This document shows positions 1-7,496 of a DNA stretch of 64,000 nucleotides, piece after piece. Source of the DNA: Neisseria canis. GTDB lineage: Bacteria; Pseudomonadota; Gammaproteobacteria; Burkholderiales; Neisseriaceae. Numbering within the stretch: the first letter of the stretch is position 1; each line of letters begins with the position of its first letter. The DNA is taken from the NCBI RefSeq assembly GCF_900636765.1, contig NZ_LR134313.1:1488001-1552000 (forward strand), read 5' to 3'. The position numbers and the translations under genes are program-made. The notes beneath the pieces are model-generated. The model saw only the letters and a list, made by a program, of their open reading frames with translations. It ran no database searches and was not told the origin of the DNA.

Positions 1-5
1 CCTGT

Positions 6-203
6 ATGAACTGGGACCAAATAGAAGGTAAATGGGAACAACTTATCGGTAAAGCTAAGGAAAAATGGGGCAGTTTGACCGATGACGACTGGAAAGTGGC
101 CGAAGGTAAACGCGACCAGTTGGCAGGCAGAATTCAAGAACGTTATGGTTATAGCAGGGAAAAAGCTGAAAAAGAGTTGGACGATTGGCTTAATGATAAT
201 TAA
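6..203 (+). CDS. CsbD-family small stress protein
   Basis: This 65-residue protein is acidic, Trp- and Lys-rich and has no signal peptide. It matches the CsbD-like family: it opens MNWDQIEGKWEQLIGKAKEK, has a central 'KVAEGKRDQLAGRIQERYG' stretch, and ends in an acidic helix. Family members are small, helical and often induced by general stress; their biochemical role is not known. The ATG lies five bases from the window edge, so the ribosome binding site is not visible, but the length is typical of the family and the start is probably right. It is a single gene ended by its own hairpin terminator. Confidence 0.85.
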   Translation: MNWDQIEGKWEQLIGKAKEKWGSLTDDDWKVAEGKRDQLAGRIQERYGYSREKAEKELDDWLNDN

Positions 204-227
204 AACGCTTCCAACCGGATAATCAAC

Positions 228-250
228 AACCCGCGATATGCGGGTTTTGT
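228..250 (+). terminator. Intrinsic terminator of the CsbD gene
   Basis: AACCCGC and GCGGGTT form a perfect 7-bp stem around a 5-nt loop, followed by a T-rich run. It lies 25 nt after the stop codon. Confidence 0.85.
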
Positions 251-436
251 GTTTTATCGGCCTTGTGTAAGGCATATGGGGCGGCAGTAATGAAGAGGCT
301 GCCTACTTCAAAAGGATTATGTTTCGATAGGCTGAAAGAATGCTTTGCCTTATCACTCTGAAGCCCGTTTAAACCCTTTCGGCGCATATTTTCCTGCAGG
401 TGGCTGGATTATATTTTAAGGCGTAAAAAAATTATT

Positions 437-448
437 TTCAGACAGGCA
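437..448 (-). repeat. DUS (wad dialect), single copy before narG
   Basis: TTCAGACAGGCA, the reverse complement of TGCCTGTCTGAA, unpaired, 33 nt before the narG start. The rest of 251-481 shows no gene or clear regulator site; I looked for an FNR-type box (TTGAT-N4-ATCAA) and did not see one. Confidence 0.85.
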
Positions 449-481
449 TTTCCTGCCGGACATAAGCATAAGGAACCCGCC

Positions 482-3400
482 ATGAGCCACTTTTTAGACC
501 GCCTGAAATTTTTCAGCCAAAAACACGAACCCTTTGCCGACGGGCACGGTGTGCTCACCGAAGAAGACCGCAAATGGGAAGATGCCTACCGCAGCCGCTG
601 GCAGCACGATAAAGTGGTGCGCTCCACCCACGGTGTGAACTGTACCGGTTCGTGCAGTTGGAAAGTTTATGTGAAAAACGGCCTGATTACTTGGGAAACC
701 CAGCAGACCGACTATCCGCGTACCCGCCCCGATTTGCCCAACCACGAGCCGCGGGGCTGTCCGCGCGGTGCTTCTTACAGCTGGTATGTGTATTCCGCCC
801 AACGTGTGAAATACCCGATGATGCGCGGGGTGTTGGCGGAAATGTGGCGTGAAGCGCGCAAAACCATGTCGCCGATTGAAGCTTGGGCATGGATTGTAGA
901 AGACGAAAACCGTGCCAAATCGTATAAAACCCAACGCGGCTTGGGTGGCTTCGTGCGTACGTCTTGGGACGAAGCCAATGAAATGGTGGCTGCGGCCAAT
1001 GCTTACACTATTAAAAACTACGGCCCCGACCGCGTGTTCGGTTTCTCGCCGATTCCCGCTATGTCGATGGTAAGCTACGCTGCCGGTGCGCGTTATTTGG
1101 GCTTAATCGGCGGTGTACCGCTGTCGTTTTACGACTGGTATTGCGACTTGCCGCCTGCCAGCCCGCAAATTTGGGGCGAGCAAACCGACGTGGCCGAGTC
1201 TGCCGACTGGTATAACGCCAACTATCTGATGGTGTGGGGTTCCAACGTGCCGATGACGCGTACGCCCGATGCCCATTTCTACACCGAAGTACGCTACAAA
1301 GGCACCAAAACCGTGGCCGTATCTTCCGACTTCGGCGAAATGGCGAAGTTCGGCGATATTTGGCTGGCGCCGAAACAAGGTACCGACGCAGCTTTGGCGA
1401 TGGCGATGGGTCATGTGATTCTGAAAGAGTTCCACATCGACAATCCTTCTCCTTATTTCACCGATTATGTGCGCCGCTTAACCGATATGCCCGTATTGGT
1501 GCGCTTGGATGCCGACGGTAAAGGCTATGCGCCTAAATATTTCCTGCGTGCGTCCGAATTGGCCGCATTCGGCGAAGAACAAAATGCCGATTGGAAAACT
1601 TTGGTATGGGACGAGCTTTCAGACGGCCTCTGCCTGCCCAACGGTTCTATCGGTTTCCGCTGGGACGGCAGTCAAAAATGGAACTTGGAAACCCGCGCAC
1701 AAGATAAAGAAGTTCATGCCGCCCTGTCGCTGAAAGAGCGCGCCGATGAAGTGGTAAACGTAGGCTTTACCTACTTTGGTGGCGAGTGCGACGACATGAT
1801 TTACCGTAAAGTGCCTGCCAAACGCATTCCACTGACCAACGGCGAAACCGCGTTGGTAGCGACCGTGTTCGACCTAATGGTGGCCAACTACGGCGTGGAC
1901 AACGGTTTGGGCTGCGAAAATGTTGCCAAAGATTATTTCGACGACAAGCCTTACACGCCGGCATGGCAGGAGAAACACACCGGCGTGAAACCGGAGCTGG
2001 TGATTCAGGTAGCCCGCGAGTTCGCCCAAAACGCCCACGACACCGAAGGCCGCAGCATGGTAATTGTCGGTGCCGGTCTGAACCACTGGTATCACATGGA
2101 CATGGCGTATCGCGGCATCATCAATATGCTGATGATGTGCGGCTCTATCGGTAAATCCGGCGGCGGCTGGTGCCACTATGTAGGCCAAGAAAAACTGCGC
2201 CCGCAAAGCGGTTGGATTCCGTTGACGTTTGCCACCGACTGGCACCGTCCGCCGCGCCAAATGAACAGCACCTCGTTCTTCTACGCCCATACCAGCCAAT
2301 GGCGGCATGAAAAAGTGCATGTAGATGAAATTCTTGCGCCGGATGCCGACAGCGATATGAGCAAGCTCTCCATGATCGATTACAACGCCAAAGCCGAACG
2401 CATGGGCTGGCTGCCGAGCGCGCCGCAATTGGGTGCAAACCCCTTGGATATTGCCGACCAAGCCGATGCCGCAGGAGTGGATACGGCTCAATATGTGGCA
2501 GGCCGTCTGAAAGACGGTTCGCTGGATTTGGCGTGTAACGACCCCGACAACCCGCAAAACTTCCCGCGCAACCTATTTGTGTGGCGTTCCAACCTGCTCG
2601 GTTCTTCGGGCAAAGGCCATGAGTATTTCCTGAAATACCTGCTGGGCACGCAAAACGCCGTGTTGAGCGACGAAAACGACGAAGAGTGCATCAAGCCGTC
2701 TGAAATTACCGTGCGCCCCGCCGCAGAAGGCAAACTCGACCTGCTGACCGTACTCGATTTCCGCATGTCTACCACCTGCCTGTACGGCGACATCGTGTTG
2801 CCGACTGCTACATGGTACGAAAAAGACGACCTCAACACTTCCGACATGCATCCGTTTATCCATCCGCTCACCGAGGCCGTACAACCGCTGTGGCAAAGCA
2901 AAACCGACTGGGAAATCTACAAAGGCTTTGCCAAAAAATTCAGCGAAATCGCCAAAGACTATATCGGCGTGCGCAAAGACATCGTGCTCACCCCACTGAT
3001 GCACGACAGCCCGCAGGAACTCGGCCAGCCGTTTGACCCGAAAGACTGGAAACACGGCGAATGCGACCCGATTCCCGGCAAAACCATGCCTGCAATTACC
3101 GTCGTCGAGCGTGATTACGGCGCGATTTACGAAAAATTCACTTCGGTTGGCCCGTTGCTGGAAAAAATCAACAACAACGGCAAAGGTATGGCTTGGGACA
3201 CCAAACACGAAGTTGAATTCCTGCGCAAACTCAACGGCGTACAATCAACCGGCGCGGGCAAAGGCCAGCCGAAAATCGAAACCGCCATTGATGCCTGCGA
3301 AATGGTGTTGACCCTCGCACCCGAAACCAACGGCCACGTTGCCAAAAAAGCATGGCAAGCCTTGGGTAAAGCCACCGGCCGCGATCATACCCATTTGATT

Positions 3401-4159
3401 AACGCCAGCGAGCACACCGCCATCCGCTTCCGCGACATTGTCGCCCAGCCGCGCAAAATCGTAACCTCACCGATTTGGTCGGGCGTGGAAAGCGAAGAAG
3501 TGTGCTACAACGCCGGCTATACCAACGTGCACGAACTCATCCCGTGGCGCACCATCACCGGCCGCCAGCAGTTCTACCAAGACCACAAATGGATGCGTGA
3601 TTTCGGCGAACACTTGTGCGTGTACAAGCCCGCCGTCGATTTCAAAACCACCAAAAAACTGCTCGGCAAATACCCCAACGGCAACAAGGAAATTACGCTT
3701 AACTTCCTCACGCCGCACCAAAAATGGGGCATTCACAGCACCTATTCGGAAAACCTGCGCATGCTTACCCTGTTCCGCGGCGGCCCGCACGTGTGGATTT
3801 CCGAAATCGATGCCAAGAAAGCCGGCATTGTCGATAACGACTGGGTGGAAGTGTTCAACGCCAACGGCACCATCGCCTGCCGCGCCGTGGTAAGCCAACG
3901 CATCCCCGAAACCATGATTCTGATGTACCACGCACAGGAAAAAATCGTCCACACACCCGCGGGCGAGGTTTCGCAAAAACGCGGCGGCATCCACAATTCC
4001 GTGACCCGCGCCATCTTGAAACCCACCCACATGATCGGCGGCTACGCCCAGCTCGCCTACGGTTTCAACTACTACGGCACGGTAGGTTCCAACCGCGACG
4101 AATGGGTGATTGTGCGTAAAATGAACAAAGTGGATTGGATGGATGAACCGGCAAGGTAA
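482..4159 (+). CDS. narG: Respiratory nitrate reductase alpha subunit NarG (orphan)
   Basis: NarG is the molybdenum-bis-MGD catalytic subunit of membrane-bound nitrate reductase, reducing nitrate to nitrite with quinol electrons on the cytoplasmic face. The 1225-residue length is close to E. coli NarG. The ligands of the N-terminal [4Fe-4S] cluster are visible (His50, Cys54, Cys58, Cys93), and the region with the predicted Mo-ligand Asp reads YDWYCDLPPASPQ. The C-terminus is complete, ending shortly after GSNRDEWVIVRKM. An AAGGA ribosome site precedes the ATG by 7 nt. The family works as NarGHI with the chaperone NarJ, but no narH, narJ, narI or narK follows or precedes it; the next genes are polysaccharide genes on the other strand. 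Three canonical-dialect DUS lie inside or at the end of the gene, which suggests import from another Neisseria. NarH would have to be encoded elsewhere for activity. Confidence 0.95.
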   Translation: MSHFLDRLKFFSQKHEPFADGHGVLTEEDRKWEDAYRSRWQHDKVVRSTHGVNCTGSCSWKVYVKNGLITWETQQTDYPRTRPDLPNHEPRGCPRGASYSWYVYSAQRVKYPMMRGVLAEMWREARKTMSPIEAWAWIVEDENRAKSYKTQRGLGGFVRTSWDEANEMVAAANAYTIKNYGPDRVFGFSPIPAMSMVSYAAGARYLGLIGGVPLSFYDWYCDLPPASPQIWGEQTDVAESADWYNANYLMVWGSNVPMTRTPDAHFYTEVRYKGTKTVAVSSDFGEMAKFGDIWLAPKQGTDAALAMAMGHVILKEFHIDNPSPYFTDYVRRLTDMPVLVRLDADGKGYAPKYFLRASELAAFGEEQNADWKTLVWDELSDGLCLPNGSIGFRWDGSQKWNLETRAQDKEVHAALSLKERADEVVNVGFTYFGGECDDMIYRKVPAKRIPLTNGETALVATVFDLMVANYGVDNGLGCENVAKDYFDDKPYTPAWQEKHTGVKPELVIQVAREFAQNAHDTEGRSMVIVGAGLNHWYHMDMAYRGIINMLMMCGSIGKSGGGWCHYVGQEKLRPQSGWIPLTFATDWHRPPRQMNSTSFFYAHTSQWRHEKVHVDEILAPDADSDMSKLSMIDYNAKAERMGWLPSAPQLGANPLDIADQADAAGVDTAQYVAGRLKDGSLDLACNDPDNPQNFPRNLFVWRSNLLGSSGKGHEYFLKYLLGTQNAVLSDENDEECIKPSEITVRPAAEGKLDLLTVLDFRMSTTCLYGDIVLPTATWYEKDDLNTSDMHPFIHPLTEAVQPLWQSKTDWEIYKGFAKKFSEIAKDYIGVRKDIVLTPLMHDSPQELGQPFDPKDWKHGECDPIPGKTMPAITVVERDYGAIYEKFTSVGPLLEKINNNGKGMAWDTKHEVEFLRKLNGVQSTGAGKGQPKIETAIDACEMVLTLAPETNGHVAKKAWQALGKATGRDHTHLINASEHTAIRFRDIVAQPRKIVTSPIWSGVESEEVCYNAGYTNVHELIPWRTITGRQQFYQDHKWMRDFGEHLCVYKPAVDFKTTKKLLGKYPNGNKEITLNFLTPHQKWGIHSTYSENLRMLTLFRGGPHVWISEIDAKKAGIVDNDWVEVFNANGTIACRAVVSQRIPETMILMYHAQEKIVHTPAGEVSQKRGGIHNSVTRAILKPTHMIGGYAQLAYGFNYYGTVGSNRDEWVIVRKMNKVDWMDEPAR
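1618..1629 (-). repeat. AG-DUS of foreign dialect inside narG
   Basis: TTCAGACGGCCT is the exact reverse complement of AGGCCGTCTGAA, the AG-DUS of N. meningitidis-type species, not the resident TGCCTGTCTGAA. It is in frame within the codons for LSDGL. Confidence 0.85.
2500..2511 (+). repeat. AG-DUS of foreign dialect inside narG
   Basis: AGGCCGTCTGAA, a perfect AG-DUS 12-mer, is read as part of AGRLKD in NarG. It is the second canonical-dialect DUS in this gene. Confidence 0.85.
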
Positions 4160-4170
4160 TGCCGTCTGAA
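4159..4170 (+). repeat. AT-DUS of foreign dialect at the narG stop codon
   Basis: ATGCCGTCTGAA, the AT-DUS of the meningococcus, starts on the last base of the narG TAA. It is followed 20 nt later by a resident-dialect copy (4191-4202), so the two dialects sit side by side. Confidence 0.85.
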
Positions 4171-4190
4171 AAGCTTGGTATGTAAAAAAA

Positions 4191-4222
4191 TGCCTGTCTG
4201 AAAGGGAGCTTTCAGGCAGGCA
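4191..4222 (+). terminator. DUS-pair hairpin after narG
   Basis: TGCCTGTCTGAA and TTCAGGCAGGCA (one mismatch to the perfect reverse complement, giving a G-T pair) form a 12-bp stem 31 nt after narG, followed by CATTGTTT. A likely rho-independent terminator. Confidence 0.7.
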
Positions 4223-4283
4223 TTGTTTAAAATAAAAGCCAAAAAAATGGTATATTAAATTGGTATATCAAATTATGATTTGT

Positions 4284-4356
4284 CTTGCTCGGGTTTGACA
4301 CGAGCAACTTCTAAAGCTTACCGGATCTCAATATATTCGATCCAAACCCGAGCAAG
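4284..4356. repeat. Degenerate long palindrome, first copy in the narG-wzc gap
   Basis: CTTGCTCGGGTTTG (4284-4297) is perfectly complementary to CAAACCCGAGCAAG (4343-4356). The inner part GGGTTTGACACGAG resembles the GGGCTTGACCCGAG core of the neighbouring palindrome, so this looks like a diverged copy of the same repeat family. Confidence 0.65.
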
Positions 4357-4388
4357 AGGAGATCTGCTATCTTTGAGTTTATTTGTTG

Positions 4389-4646
4389 TATAGTTAATCA
4401 ACTTAAAAATAGTACGTTCGTCATACTCGGGCTTGACCCGAGTATCTCCTAAATTCAGCGGAACTCAAGATACTCGGGTCAAGCCTGAGTATGACGGAAA
4501 TGCTACTAAAATTAAGTGTTTTAACTATACCTTAACTTAAAGAGAACCATTTTGTAAGCTGCTGAAGCAGCAACAAAATCAGTCCCATACTACCTATACT
4601 GTTTTCGGCTTGCTGCCTTGTATTAAAAATGTGTTGATTAACTATA
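4389..4646. mobile_element. Correia-like MITE, composite, 258 bp
   Basis: The element has perfect 14-nt terminal inverted repeats: TATAGTTAATCAAC (4389-4402) and GTTGATTAACTATA (4633-4646). The right part (about 4535-4646) follows the layout of the neisserial Correia repeat enclosed element: AAAGAGAACC, a hairpin GCTGC-TGAA-GCAGC (4558-4571), CATACTACCTATACTG, and the TTGATTAACTATA end. The left part contains a long GTCATACTCGGG palindrome and a second inner end TTAACTATA (4521-4529), so 4389-4529 is also a complete short element resembling the one at 31658-31749. Correia elements are non-autonomous, insert at TA and can carry promoters or RNase III sites. No transposase is present. The Correia comparison is from memory of the consensus, not an alignment. 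Confidence 0.7.
4419..4496. repeat. GTCATACTCGGG palindromic repeat inside the MITE
   Basis: CGTCATACTCGGGCTTGA (from 4419) and its near-perfect reverse complement ending in GAGTATGACG (4469-4496) form a 28-bp imperfect stem around a 22-nt centre. Each half is itself partly palindromic (ACTCGGG/CCCGAGT). Related copies are at 31689-31719, 37795-37874 and 56674-56704. Confidence 0.75.
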
Positions 4647-4759
4647 GTAAATTAATTTGTTCTTTAGTACTACACGATGTTACTGTGCTTTGCCATATTA
4701 CCTCGTCTCCAGTTTATCGTCTTATTGTAATATTTTCTAGCAGTCAAACTATCAAAAAA

Positions 4760-4788
4760 TGCCTGTCTGAATATGTTTCAGACAGGCA
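4760..4788 (-). terminator. DUS-pair terminator of the polysaccharide operon
   Basis: TGCCTGTCTGAA and TTCAGACAGGCA form a perfect 12-bp stem (extended by A-T pairs) flanked by AAAAAA and TTTTATTT. It lies 17 nt after the wzc stop and would end transcription of the minus-strand locus. Apart from this and the repeats above, 4647-4757 holds nothing I can recognise. Confidence 0.8.
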
Positions 4789-4804
4789 TTTTATTTGATG
4801 GATT

Positions 4805-6946
4805 TTATTTACCAGTATAAGCCTGATATTGGTAATAGTTGCGTGCAGTGCGTTCTACACCGTTAAATATTACACCTTCAACCTTAATACCGGCATTGTT
4901 CAGGCGGCTCATGCTGTCTTCCAATTCGTCATGAGAAGTTTTTCTATAACGGGCAATCAGAAGCGTTAAATCAGCAAGTCGGCCGATCACGGAGCTATCG
5001 GTTACAGCCAATACTGGCGGGGTATCGATAATGACATAATCGTATTTATCTTTGGCTGTAGCAATAAATTCTTTAAATTTATCGCTCATCAACATTTCAG
5101 ACGGGCTTTGCGGTGAATGGCCACGTGAAATGAAGTCCAAACCCGGTACATCGGTTTGTTTGATGCTGGCATCGAAATTTGAAGAACCGTCTAAAATTTC
5201 GGCCAAACCATTTTCTTCGGTTAAACCGAAAGAATGGTGCAGCATGCCGCGGCGTAAGTCGGCGTCAACCAACAATACTTTCGAACCCGCTTGAGCGGTA
5301 ACCGTAGCCAAGTTGGAAGATACAAATGATTTACCCACACCAGGCGTTGTGCCGGCAATCATAATCATGCTGCTCTTATTATTAATGGTAGCGAAATGCA
5401 AGTTGGTGCGTAGCGCTCGAATCGTTTCTACTGCCACATCATTGGTATGGATATTGGCAAGTAGGTATTGTGGGCGCTTGCTCTTGCTTGTGCTCAAACG
5501 ATTATAGCGCTTGTCGGCTTTTATCTGAGTGTTGGAAGACGGAATAGTTGAAATCAGATTGTAGCCCATAGCACGAATATCGTCGGATACCTTGATAGTC
5601 GGGCGTGCAATTGCGCGTAGTACGAAGAGTGAAGAGGCAAGTAAGCCTGCGGCAATAGCGGATAGCAAAGTGATCATCGCACGGCGCGGCTTAAATGGTT
5701 TTTCTTCGGCAACCGCAGGATCGATAACGCGAATATTACCCTGTGAGCTGGCTTTTAAAATATTCAATTCTTGTTGGCGGTTTAATAATTGAACATAAGT
5801 TGCTTGGTTAATTTCCACATCACGGTTCAAACGGATAACTTGCTGTTCGGTTTGCGGCAGGGTAGAAATTTGGCGGTTGATACGATCTCTTGCTTCTTCC
5901 AATACTTTCAAGCGGTCACGAACAGATTTATAAGACGGATGTTCTGGAGTATAGAGCTCAGACATTCCGGCTTCTTCTGCGCGCAGAGTGGTTATTTGGG
6001 TTTCGATATCGGTTAAGCTGCGGAGTGCGCCTTGTGCTTCTGATGGAATATCAACAGAACCTGTATTGGTTCGGTATTGATTCAATCTGGTTTCAGCATC
6101 TTGTAAAGACTGTTTTAAACGGGGCAATTCTTCGCTGATGAATGCCAAACCACTTGTAGCCATTTGTACATCGCGGTTTTTGTTTTGGCTTACATAGTTA
6201 TCGATAATGTGGTTTAGGACAGTTTCGATTTTTTTTCTGTCTGTGCCGGTGTAGCCTAAGGTAATCAAGGGACTACCGTCACCTTGTGCGCTTACAGACA
6301 GGTTGTCGCTGATGCCATTGATCGCACGCAAACGGGAAAGTTTGGTAATTGAAAAAGATTGCCCTGTTTCTGCGAGAATTTGGTTGATAAAAAATTCACC
6401 GCCATTGGCAAACTTAAGTGGCTTGCCCACTTTACCTTCCAAGGATTCTCCATCAGGAGTGGTAAAAATATAAGTGTTAGGGCTTTCAACTTTTAGTGTA
6501 AAGGTTTTGTTTTCAAAGTCTTCCGGTGCTGTAAAACGTTCAACTTTGATTGCAGGTTGGCCAGCATTGCTGAATTTAGCTAATGTGGAGCCAATTATAG
6601 GAGTGTAAACAGGCTCAATTTCTAAATCAAGTTGGAGATTATCGACCGTTTGACCAATAACCGAGCGGGATTTGATTAAATCAATTTCCGCATCTGCACC
6701 AGAACCCATGCCCCTTTGCGGTATGGCTCCATTATTGAGTTGAGGTAAAATTTGGTTGTTTTGCGCTTCTACTGATAATAGAGCATCTGCACGGTACACA
6801 GGTTGAGCAGACATACTGTAAAGGCCGCCAACAATGAAACCTGCTGCAATAGCAGTTCCGATAGGCAGCTTATGGCGGTATAAAATAGTCAGTAGTTGAC
6901 GTAAGTCAATCGAGCTTTCAAATGCTTGAGTAGATTTAGTTGCCAT
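4805..6946 (-). CDS. wzc: Polysaccharide co-polymerase / BY-type tyrosine kinase Wzc
   Basis: Wzc is an inner-membrane autokinase that works with Wza and Wzy to polymerise and export capsule or exopolysaccharide. The 713 residues show an N-terminal Wzz domain with a membrane helix (about 29-47), a coiled-coil-rich periplasmic region (about 260-400), a second helix (about 424-447), and a cytosolic BY-kinase domain. Walker A is GTTPGVGKS (about 532-540), Walker A' is VLLVDAD (about 557-563) and Walker B is VIIDTPP (about 638-644). The C-terminus carries a tyrosine cluster (Tyr704, 705, 707, 710), the usual autophosphorylation tail. It is last in the operon, after the phosphatase wzb, which is expected to reverse its phosphorylation. 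Confidence 0.93.
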   Translation of the reverse strand: MATKSTQAFESSIDLRQLLTILYRHKLPIGTAIAAGFIVGGLYSMSAQPVYRADALLSVEAQNNQILPQLNNGAIPQRGMGSGADAEIDLIKSRSVIGQTVDNLQLDLEIEPVYTPIIGSTLAKFSNAGQPAIKVERFTAPEDFENKTFTLKVESPNTYIFTTPDGESLEGKVGKPLKFANGGEFFINQILAETGQSFSITKLSRLRAINGISDNLSVSAQGDGSPLITLGYTGTDRKKIETVLNHIIDNYVSQNKNRDVQMATSGLAFISEELPRLKQSLQDAETRLNQYRTNTGSVDIPSEAQGALRSLTDIETQITTLRAEEAGMSELYTPEHPSYKSVRDRLKVLEEARDRINRQISTLPQTEQQVIRLNRDVEINQATYVQLLNRQQELNILKASSQGNIRVIDPAVAEEKPFKPRRAMITLLSAIAAGLLASSLFVLRAIARPTIKVSDDIRAMGYNLISTIPSSNTQIKADKRYNRLSTSKSKRPQYLLANIHTNDVAVETIRALRTNLHFATINNKSSMIMIAGTTPGVGKSFVSSNLATVTAQAGSKVLLVDADLRRGMLHHSFGLTEENGLAEILDGSSNFDASIKQTDVPGLDFISRGHSPQSPSEMLMSDKFKEFIATAKDKYDYVIIDTPPVLAVTDSSVIGRLADLTLLIARYRKTSHDELEDSMSRLNNAGIKVEGVIFNGVERTARNYYQYQAYTGK

Positions 6947-7050
6947 TTATTTGTTCTCTATAAATTTGAGCGGGTTATATTTTATAAACCAATATTTCAA
7001 GATAGAGTTATGTGTTTAATGTAAGTTTCATTAGGTAATAATAAAATCAG

Positions 7051-7485
7051 TTATTTCAGCTTTTCGGCCCATGCTTTACAGGCATGCTCAATTTGCCGAT
7101 AAATTTGATCAAATGTATCCTGACTTTTTTTGTAAGGATCTTGGATAAACAGAGGGGTTATCCATTGACCTAATAACATGGTTTTGCTGCGGGACTGAGG
7201 GCTGATTAATGCTATATCGTCAATGTGCGACTCTTCCATCACTAAAATTAAATCAGAAAAATCACACATCTGAGGAGTTAATTGTCGTGCAATATGCGAC
7301 GATATATCTATGCCGTTTTTGCGTGCCGATAATATAGCTTCAGGTTCCGCAGCTCGGTTTGGTGTTACGTTAATTCCTGCTGAAACAATAAATAAATCTG
7401 GCAATAGTTGTTTTAAGATATATTCCGCCGTAGGAGAGCGGCAAATATTGCCAGTACACACAATTAATATCTTTTCATATTTCAT
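7051..7485 (-). CDS. wzb: Low-molecular-weight protein tyrosine phosphatase Wzb
   Basis: Wzb-type phosphatases dephosphorylate the Wzc tyrosine tail and so permit cycles of polymer assembly. The active-site P-loop CTGNICRS (C-X5-R-S) is near the N-terminus, and the catalytic Asp lies in the DPYKKS motif near the C-terminus; length is 144 residues. A longer upstream reading frame exists, but the start at 7485 places the P-loop about ten residues in, as in the family, and lies 11 nt after the wza stop. Order wza-wzb-wzc is that of group 1 capsule and colanic acid loci. Confidence 0.92.
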   Translation of the reverse strand: MKYEKILIVCTGNICRSPTAEYILKQLLPDLFIVSAGINVTPNRAAEPEAILSARKNGIDISSHIARQLTPQMCDFSDLILVMEESHIDDIALISPQSRSKTMLLGQWITPLFIQDPYKKSQDTFDQIYRQIEHACKAWAEKLK

Positions 7486-7496
7486 GAAAGTTAGTA

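Noticed and set aside
4610..4798. A 62-codon plus-strand frame in the narG-wzc gap
   Set aside because: It starts inside the Correia-like element, has no ribosome site and runs through the DUS terminator.
4225..4804. Remnant of narH or another nar gene after narG
   Set aside because: No frame with FeS-cluster Cys motifs is present on either strand; the gap is made of repeats.
5095..5110. TTCAGACGGGCT in wzc as another canonical DUS
   Set aside because: It shares only the TTCAGACGG core and lacks the GGC that completes the canonical motif; chance match in codons.
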